A stretch of 36,562 nt of DNA, from positions 1 through 36,562 of the forward strand of contig CAJOIB010000011.1 in assembly GCA_905234705.1 (NCBI GenBank), read 5' to 3'. Below the pieces are notes generated by a model. It ran no database searches and was not told where the DNA came from. It saw only the letters and a list, made by a program, of their open reading frames with translations. Shown piece after piece: positions 31,930-36,562 of the stretch. The stretch's first letter is position 1. Each line of letters starts with the position of its first letter. The translations under genes were made by a program, and so were the position numbers. The stretch comes from an uncultured Selenomonadaceae bacterium. Lineage in GTDB: Bacteria > Bacillota > Negativicutes > Selenomonadales > Selenomonadaceae.

Positions 31930-32553
31930 TCAATAAATGTAATAACTAGACATAAAGGCAACCGTGGCAAGGCAAAGCGCCGCGCAAAGTCCCATGCTAA
32001 TCAAGCTGATAACATTTTGGGAACGCGGACCTTTGGTAATGCCCCAAGTCATGCAGAATGTTGTAATGCCGTTGCAGAAATGGAAAATCGCCGCCCACAT
32101 TCCAAGGACGTACAAAATGGCGACAATCGGATTTGAGAACATATTTTGCAAAAGTTCAAATGAAATCGGGTTACCGAGAACGCCCTTAAGATAAATGCGC
32201 AGATAGCCAACGTGCCAAATCAAGAATACTACCAAGAACCAAGCCGTCCAACGTTGCAGTGTGAAATTCCAGTTGCGGAGATAGCCAAATCTCAGCGGAT
32301 TATTATTCGCCTGCAGTGCAATATAAATACCGTAAAGTCCATGGAATAAAAACGGTATGGCGTACATTCCAATTTCAATACTGTAAAAAATTGGCTTAGG
32401 AATTTCCTCAACCATGCCCATAACGCCATTGAAGAAAACCGGTCCTGCCAATGCCATTGAGTTTGTGCCGATGTGCTCCAGTATGAAAAAGCCCAGAATC
32501 AACAAACCGCACAGCGAATGCAGACGCCGCAAATAAAAAGTTGTGTGAAACAT
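31930..32553 (-). CDS. sdhC: Succinate dehydrogenase / fumarate reductase cytochrome b subunit (diheme type)
   Basis: Membrane anchor that exchanges electrons with menaquinone. The 207 residues form five hydrophobic helices. The histidines expected to bind two hemes in the Bacillus-type cytochrome b558 are at 12/27/71/114/158 (RLHSLCG, LEHIGT, LFHGLYG, IWHVGYL, IFHFCNG), close to the spacing in B. subtilis. AAGGAGG lies five bases before the ATG. There is one membrane subunit and no separate SdhD, as in the type B enzymes. It comes after fumarase beta and before sdhA. Confidence 0.94.
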   Translation of the reverse strand: MFHTTFYLRRLHSLCGLLILGFFILEHIGTNSMALAGPVFFNGVMGMVEEIPKPIFYSIEIGMYAIPFLFHGLYGIYIALQANNNPLRFGYLRNWNFTLQRWTAWFLVVFLIWHVGYLRIYLKGVLGNPISFELLQNMFSNPIVAILYVLGMWAAIFHFCNGITTFCMTWGITKGPRSQNVISLISMGLCAALCLATVAFMSSYYIY

Positions 32554-32570
32554 TTTTGCCTCCTTGTTTG

Positions 32571-32654
32571 TTTAGTGGTCAGTTATCGGTGGTCAGTGGT
32601 CGGGGTAAAAAATGCCAATCACTGACCACTTTTCACTGATAACTGGTCACTAGA
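32571..32654. repeat. 7-nt periodic intergenic repeat, locus 5 (fumarase beta-sdhC)
   Basis: Heptads TTTAGTG, GTCAGTT, ATCGGTG, GTCAGTG, GTCGGGG; a 14-base centre; then CACTGAC, CACTTTT, CACTGAT, AACTGGT, CACTAGA. The last heptad holds the stop codon of fumarase beta (CTA at 32650-32652). Confidence 0.85.
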
Positions 32655-33222
32655 TTTGATTGATATCGAAGTTGCGGAAAGGTTTTTGTCCAATTTCGTA
32701 AAAATTATTACCTTCGCAGTCAATGACAACGATAGCCGGAAAATCTACAACTTCCAGCGCCGCCACTGCCTCCGGACCAAGTTCAGGATACGCAAGCACG
32801 GTATAACTTTTAACAGATTTAGCAATTAACGCCGCCGCGCCGCCTACCGCTGCAAAATAAGTCGCGCCATTTTTCTTCATAGCCTCGACAACTTCAGGCG
32901 CACGTGAGCCTTTGCCGACCATACCTTTGATACCTTGCTCAAGCATTGTTGGAGTATAAGCGTCCATTCTGCCGGAAGTGGTTGGTCCGCACGAACCAAT
33001 CGGATCTCCAGGTTTCGCCGGTGTAGGTCCAAGATAATAAACAATCTGATTATTCCAGTCAACCGGCAATTTTTCACCGCGTGCAAGCGCCTCTGTCATA
33101 GCTTTATGCGCCGCGTCTCTTGCGCTGATAATCGTGCCGGTAATTAAAACGCTGTCGCCGGCTTTGAGTTTGCGCGACATTTCTTCGGTAAACGGCGTTG
33201 TAATTCTGATACTTTCAGCCAT
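32650..33222 (-). CDS. Class I (Fe-S) fumarate hydratase, beta subunit
   Basis: C-terminal half of a two-part, oxygen-sensitive fumarase, hydrating fumarate to malate or the reverse. The 190 residues show LKAGDSVLITGTIISARDAAHK, YYLGPTPAKPGDPIGSCGP, GRMDAYTPTMLEQGI, GKGSRAPEVVEAMKK, GGAAALIAKSVKS and the terminal CEGNNFYEIGQKPF. The same fold occurs in tartrate dehydratase; the neighbourhood with sdhCAB argues for fumarase. AAGGAAG precedes the ATG. Separated from the alpha gene by a 7-nt periodic spacer. Confidence 0.93.
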   Translation of the reverse strand: MAESIRITTPFTEEMSRKLKAGDSVLITGTIISARDAAHKAMTEALARGEKLPVDWNNQIVYYLGPTPAKPGDPIGSCGPTTSGRMDAYTPTMLEQGIKGMVGKGSRAPEVVEAMKKNGATYFAAVGGAAALIAKSVKSYTVLAYPELGPEAVAALEVVDFPAIVVIDCEGNNFYEIGQKPFRNFDINQI

Positions 33223-33249
33223 TGAAAAAACTTCCTTTCAGTCAGTTTT

Positions 33250-33297
33250 TTAGGGATTAGTGGAAAGGGGCTAGGGATTAGTGGAAAAATCATTCAC
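33250..33297. repeat. 7-nt periodic intergenic repeat, locus 6 (fumarase alpha-beta)
   Basis: Heptads TTAGGGA, TTAGTGG, AAAGGGG, CTAGGGA, TTAGTGG, then AAAAAT and a short right arm (CATTCAC, AAAACAC). The right arm is the shortest of the six loci and overlaps the alpha subunit stop codon (33294-33296). Confidence 0.75.
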
Positions 33298-34118
33298 AAA
33301 ACACGATGCGAATGACGCATAGCATGACAGCAAATCGTCACGGCAACCGGCAAGCCCGCAATGTGCGTTGGTCCCCATTCAACATTTACCGCCAAAGCTG
33401 AAGTCGTACCGCCAAGCTGTGGTCCAATTCCTGTCGAATTGATAAGTTCAAGCAATTCTTCTTCAAGTTTCGCGTATTCGGGCATAGGATTTCTTTCGTC
33501 AATCGAACGTGTCAAAGCTTTTTTGGAGAGCAACGCCGCTCTGTCCATAGTACCGCCAATTCCAATACCGACAACCATCGGCGGGCAAGGATTCATGCTC
33601 GCGTGCAAAATAATTTCCATAACAGCTTTTTTAACGCCACGTACGCCGTCAGCAGGCACGAGCATTTTCACGCCGGATTTATTTTCTGAACCAAAACCTT
33701 TCGGCGCAATGGTAATGTCAAGCTTATCGCCAGGAACAATTTCCGTATAAATTACGCCAGGCGTATTGTTTTTGGTATTCACGCGATTAAAAAGCGGTTC
33801 GCCCACCACGGATTTTCTAAGATAGCCTTCAGTGTAGCCCTTAGCAATTCCGGCATTAATGGCTTCGGTGAAATCGCCGCCGGTTATGTGCAAATCCTGC
33901 CCAATTTTCACAAAAACAATCGTCATACCGGTATCTTGACAGTACGGGCGATCTTCCGCCTTAGCAATCTCGGCATTTTTAATGATTTGGTCGAGAACGA
34001 TTTTGCCAACTTCGGATTTTTCAGTTTCGCGCCCGCGTTTCAAGCCGCGGTAAACATCATCCGGCAGATAATACGCCGCCTCTTTGCACATTTCAGCGAC
34101 GTTTTCAAGCTCTCTCAA
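33294..34118 (-). CDS. Class I (Fe-S) fumarate hydratase, alpha subunit
   Basis: N-terminal half of the two-subunit fumarase, carrying the [4Fe-4S] cluster. The 274 residues include the three cysteines expected to bind the cluster: PYCQDTGMTIVF, ASMNPCPPMVVGIG and VTICCHAMRHS. Other family stretches are SVVGEPLFNRVNTKNNTPGV, APKGFGSENKSGVKML and GIGPQLGGTTSALAVNVE. The start is TTG (MRELENVAEM) with AGGAGGG seven bases upstream. It is the first gene of the fumarase-sdhCAB run. No well-matched promoter was found in the 72 bases between it and the phosphatase gene upstream. Confidence 0.94.
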   Translation of the reverse strand: MRELENVAEMCKEAAYYLPDDVYRGLKRGRETEKSEVGKIVLDQIIKNAEIAKAEDRPYCQDTGMTIVFVKIGQDLHITGGDFTEAINAGIAKGYTEGYLRKSVVGEPLFNRVNTKNNTPGVIYTEIVPGDKLDITIAPKGFGSENKSGVKMLVPADGVRGVKKAVMEIILHASMNPCPPMVVGIGIGGTMDRAALLSKKALTRSIDERNPMPEYAKLEEELLELINSTGIGPQLGGTTSALAVNVEWGPTHIAGLPVAVTICCHAMRHSHRVL

Positions 34119-34190
34119 AGTTAATCCCTCCTAAATATTTATAGTGTTCGCTTTGTTATTAGCCGCGCCAATTAAAAATCCTGCAACAGC

Positions 34191-34622
34191 TTAAAATTTT
34201 AGCGAATCCAAAAGCGCCTTGCAGCCGCGCAGAATATCATCGTACGTTTTAGCAAAGCCATTTTTGTCCCAGGGAATGTCAGCATTTTCGCCGCAATACG
34301 ACAGCAGCAATTTAATTTTGTCATCGGGGTCGCCGCCGCAAATTTCTTTGACCTGCGCGATATTGCCAGAATCCATACAAATAATCTTGTCGAATTTCTG
34401 ATAATCAGCCGCGGTAATTTGGCGGGCGTTGTGCTTAGTATAGGGGATATTTTCTGCGCGAAGTTTAGCTGCAATTCCTTCGTGCAAATCGCCGCCGCTG
34501 GTTGGTTTCGATGCCGCCGATTCAATTACAAAATTTTCGTCACCGGCAACCAGTTTTTTAAAAACAAATTCAGCCATAGGCGAGCGACCGGTATTGCCGC
34601 TGCATACAAACAAAATTTTCAA
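34191..34622 (-). CDS. Low-molecular-weight protein phosphatase, possibly arginine-specific
   Basis: Cytoplasmic LMW tyrosine-phosphatase-fold enzyme, 143 residues from TTG 34622 (MKILFVCSGNTGRSP), which has GGAGGTGA five bases upstream; a GTG three codons earlier overlaps that site. The P-loop is Cys7-SGNTG-Arg13. The threonine at loop position 11 is the residue that in B. subtilis YwlE favours phospho-arginine over phospho-tyrosine (CTGNTCR there). The general acid loop is probably DIPWDKNGF near the C-terminus, one residue longer than the usual DPxG. Substrate not certain. It has its own divergent promoter. Confidence 0.85.
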   Translation of the reverse strand: MKILFVCSGNTGRSPMAEFVFKKLVAGDENFVIESAASKPTSGGDLHEGIAAKLRAENIPYTKHNARQITAADYQKFDKIICMDSGNIAQVKEICGGDPDDKIKLLLSYCGENADIPWDKNGFAKTYDDILRGCKALLDSLKF

Positions 34623-34641
34623 GTTAATCACCTCCGCCGCT

Positions 34642-34670
34642 ATTATAACTTCAAATGGAAAAATTTTCTA
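34642..34670 (-). promoter_or_regulatory. Promoter of the LMW phosphatase
   Basis: Minus strand TATAAT at 34642-34647 with TAGAAA 17 bases upstream (34665-34670), a 4-of-6 match. The -10 ends about 20 bases before the TTG start. It is back to back with the promoter of the repeat protein. Confidence 0.55.
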
Positions 34671-34684
34671 CAATGTGCTATAAT
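34656..34684 (+). promoter_or_regulatory. Promoter of the leucine-rich repeat gene, extended -10
   Basis: TGGAAA (34656-34661), 17-base spacer, TATAAT (34679-34684) preceded by TGC. It is followed by GAGGTGA and an ATG at 34704 that is out of frame with the gene. Confidence 0.65.
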
Positions 34685-34782
34685 TCCCGCGAGGTGAATT
34701 TTTATGGCAACAATACGGAATTAGCATTGAAAAATACACGGGTTCAGATACTAAGGTCGTCATTCCGGCGGAAATTGACGGC

Positions 34783-35376
34783 ATGCCGGTTACAGCGATT
34801 GGCGATAATGCTTTTGAAAATTGCAGGGAAGTTACGGAAATTTGTCTTCCAGATTCGTTAAAAAAAATTGGCAATATGGCTTTTGGCTATTGCTCAAGGT
34901 TAAAGGAAATAAATCTTCCGGATTCTGTGACGGAAATTGGCGCGTATGCTTTTTGGTATTGCGGTTTGCTCAAAAAAATTCGCATTCCGCGCCGCGTCAA
35001 AATTATTCAGGAGTGTACTTTTTGGTGTTGCGACGCTCTTGAAGATGTTGAAATTCCGGATTCGGTGGAAATTATTTGCAATAATGCTTTTAATTACTGC
35101 AATTTGAAAGAAATTTACATTCCCGATTCTGTTGGTGAAATTGAAAAAAATGCATTTGATTACTGTAAATATCTGGAGCGCGTGCACATAAACACCAATC
35201 AGTGGACTGAGCAGGAACTTAAAGAGATTTTCATCGGACACACGGAAATTATACCGAGCCAGAAAATTGAAACGCCGCCAATTGAAGAAGAATTTCAAGC
35301 GCGATGGGAAGAATACAAAGCTAAGTGGTGGAAAGAAAATTCTTCAGACTCCGCAGTTGAATCGACGACTAAATAA
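34783..35376 (+). CDS. BspA-type leucine-rich repeat protein with a disrupted start
   Basis: Five to six repeats of about 23 residues of the BspA / TpLRR kind: PDSLKKIGNMAFGYCSRLKEI, LPDSVTEIGAYAFWYC, IPRRVKIIQECTFWCC, IPDSVEIICNNAFNYC, IPDSVGEIEKNAFDYC. Residues after ~135 form a charged, Glu/Trp-rich tail. Such proteins mediate contact or adhesion, but this one has no signal peptide. Homology-like sequence starts before ATG 34783: the same frame upstream reads YGISIEKYTGSDTKVVIPAE (34714-34773) yet has no ATG, GTG or TTG. The ATG placed correctly after GAGGTGA (34704) is one frame off and stops after six codons, so one extra base near 34710-34715 probably broke the start. Translation from 34783 has no ribosome site. 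Confidence 0.7.
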   Translation: MPVTAIGDNAFENCREVTEICLPDSLKKIGNMAFGYCSRLKEINLPDSVTEIGAYAFWYCGLLKKIRIPRRVKIIQECTFWCCDALEDVEIPDSVEIICNNAFNYCNLKEIYIPDSVGEIEKNAFDYCKYLERVHINTNQWTEQELKEIFIGHTEIIPSQKIETPPIEEEFQARWEEYKAKWWKENSSDSAVESTTK

Positions 35377-35405
35377 AATTTTCCACGCGCCGAAATATAA
35401 AGTGC

Positions 35406-35432
35406 TATAATCACCGCCGAGGTGATTTTTTT
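35406..35432 (+). promoter_or_regulatory. -10 element and ribosome site of the CstA-family gene
   Basis: GTGC-TATAAT (-10 at 35406-35411, TGC-extended) followed by CCGCCGAGGTGA and then ATG at 35433. No good -35 is seen at 17 bases. The layout and bases resemble those at 34675-34706 before the repeat gene. Confidence 0.6.
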
Positions 35433-36562
35433 ATGACAACATTTTTAGTTGCATTAGTAGCTTTATTACTGGGATTTTTTATTTACAGCCGGATATTGGA
35501 AAATTTTTTCAAACCGACGGACAGACCAACGCCAGCGCTGACGAAAAAAGACGGCGTTGACTTTGTGCCGCTGCCGACGTGGAAAGTATTTTTGATACAG
35601 CTATTGAATATCGCCGGACTTGGACCAATTTTCGGCGCATTGGGCGGCGCGATTTGGGGAACGAGCGTTTATCTGTGGATAGTACTTGGAACGATATTTG
35701 CTGGCAGCGTCCACGATTATTTATCCGGAATGATTTCAATTCGTGAGGGCGGAAAATCTTTGCCGGAAATTGTCGGAAAATATTTAGGCGGCACTGCTTT
35801 AACGATAATGAGATTTTTCTTGGTTGCGCTGATGATTTTGGTCGGCGCAGTATTCACGGTAGGACCAGCGGGCTTATTAAAAATGTTAACCGGAATAAGC
35901 GTGCCGGTGTTGCTGGTGATAATTTTGCTGTACTATTTCTTAGCAACGCTCCTGCCGATTGACAAATTGATTGGCAGATTGTACCCGCTGTTTGGAATTT
36001 GCTTTATCATAATGGCGCTGGGCGTAATGGGCGGAATGCTTTTAATGAGCGGCGAAGAAATGCCCGAAATGCAACTGGCGAATTTACACCCGCAAGGTGA
36101 CGATATGCCGATATGGCCGTTAATGTTTATAACTGTGGCGTGCGGGGCGATAAGCGGCTTTCACGCTACTCAATCGCCAATGATGGCGCGTTGTCTGACG
36201 AACGAACATTTAGCGCGACCGGTATTTTACGGCGCTATGGTTTGTGAAGGAATAATCGCGCTGATTTGGGCGGCGGCCGGAATAACTTTTTACCACAACA
36301 CAGGAAATTTGGCGACGGCGTTATCGACGAATGGCGCGGGCGCTGTTGTCTACGAAATTTGTAACGGATTTATGGGCAGTGGTATTGGAATGGCGCTGGC
36401 GATGATTGGCGTTGTAGTTTGCCCGATAACTTCAGGCGATACCGCTCTCCGCAGTGCCAGATTAATTTTGGCTGACTGGGTAAGTTTCGCGCAGGACAAA
36501 TTACCGAAGAGATTAATGTTATCCGTTCCGATAATCATTGTGGCGGGCTTGATAACGCAGCT
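35433..36562 (+). CDS. cstA: CstA-family membrane transporter (incomplete at window edge)
   Basis: Carbon-starvation-family permease; members import peptides or pyruvate. I translated 376 codons without a stop to the window end; full-length members have roughly 480-700 residues, so the C-terminus is missing. Many hydrophobic helices alternate with short loops. Family-typical stretches are MTTFLVALVALLLGFFIYSR, KPTDRPTPALTKKDGVDFVP, the strongly conserved LNIAGLGPIFGALGGAIWG, GSVHDYLSGMISIREGGKS, CGAISGFHATQSPMMARCL and VVCPITSGDTALRSAR. GAGGTGA lies seven bases before the ATG. Which substrate it carries cannot be told. Confidence 0.92.
   Translation, partial: MTTFLVALVALLLGFFIYSRILENFFKPTDRPTPALTKKDGVDFVPLPTWKVFLIQLLNIAGLGPIFGALGGAIWGTSVYLWIVLGTIFAGSVHDYLSGMISIREGGKSLPEIVGKYLGGTALTIMRFFLVALMILVGAVFTVGPAGLLKMLTGISVPVLLVIILLYYFLATLLPIDKLIGRLYPLFGICFIIMALGVMGGMLLMSGEEMPEMQLANLHPQGDDMPIWPLMFITVACGAISGFHATQSPMMARCLTNEHLARPVFYGAMVCEGIIALIWAAAGITFYHNTGNLATALSTNGAGAVVYEICNGFMGSGIGMALAMIGVVVCPITSGDTALRSARLILADWVSFAQDKLPKRLMLSVPIIIVAGLITQ

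Noticed and set aside
29982-33297. Ordinary Rho-independent terminators between sdh and fum genes
   Set aside because: The spacers are periodic with loose pairing and no T tract after a GC stem, and they lie inside a functional operon.

Overview
The window looks like a piece of chromosome from a flagellated, diderm member of the Firmicutes, most likely Negativicutes (Selenomonadales or a relative). A lipid A cluster (lpxC-fabZ-lpxA-lpxI-lpxB-msbA) sits next to genes of Firmicutes flavour: a Bacillus-type sdhCAB, long-form ilvE, strong AGGAGG ribosome binding sites, many TTG starts and extended -10 promoters. A two-subunit Fe-S fumarase, a fumarate reductase-type complex, malate dehydrogenase and rubredoxin suggest an anaerobe making succinate or propionate. 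The lineage call is inference; no rRNA or tRNA gene is present.

Layout. 1-14.8 kb is almost all minus strand: queD (edge), SGNH hydrolase, ilvE, NAD(P)HX repair gene, exported methyltransferase-like protein, acpS, motB, motA; then a run read tatA-tatC-5'-nucleotidase-ubiD-trpB(broken)-trpA; then two uncharacterised proteins behind a good sigma-28 (flagellar) promoter. 14.8-22.3 kb is plus strand: a lone type IV pilin-like protein, the lipid A cluster and an LPP20-family secreted protein. 22.3-25.7 kb is minus strand: family 9 glycosyltransferase-like protein, tadA, a small unknown, mdh and a rubredoxin. 25.9-29.1 kb is one 1,074-residue plus-strand gene (J-like N-terminus, two zinc ribbons, probable Fn3-like tail). 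29.2-34.6 kb is minus strand: fumarase alpha, fumarase beta, sdhC, sdhA, sdhB, preceded by a LMW phosphatase. The right end holds a BspA-type leucine-rich repeat gene with a damaged start and the first 376 codons of a CstA-family transporter.

How it fits together. Mdh, fumarase and SdhCAB form the reductive branch oxaloacetate-malate-fumarate-succinate with an electron-transport step. LpxC to MsbA builds and flips lipid A. MotAB power flagellar rotation, and the sigma-28 promoter ties two unknown proteins to motility.

The least expected signals are in the spacers. (1) Six intergenic regions, including every junction of the fum-sdh operon, are made of 7-nt periodic repeats with a G-rich arm, a short spacer and a C-rich arm, ending at the stop codon of the upstream gene. 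(2) A ~105-bp three-hairpin element occurs twice with a compensatory base change in a stem. (3) Two genes are followed by decayed duplicates of their own 3' ends. Two genes (trpB, sdhA) carry frame disruptions, and a third (the repeat protein) has no usable start in frame; sequencing error cannot be excluded.

No gap between genes exceeds 300 bases. No tRNA, rRNA, CRISPR, transposase or phage gene was seen.
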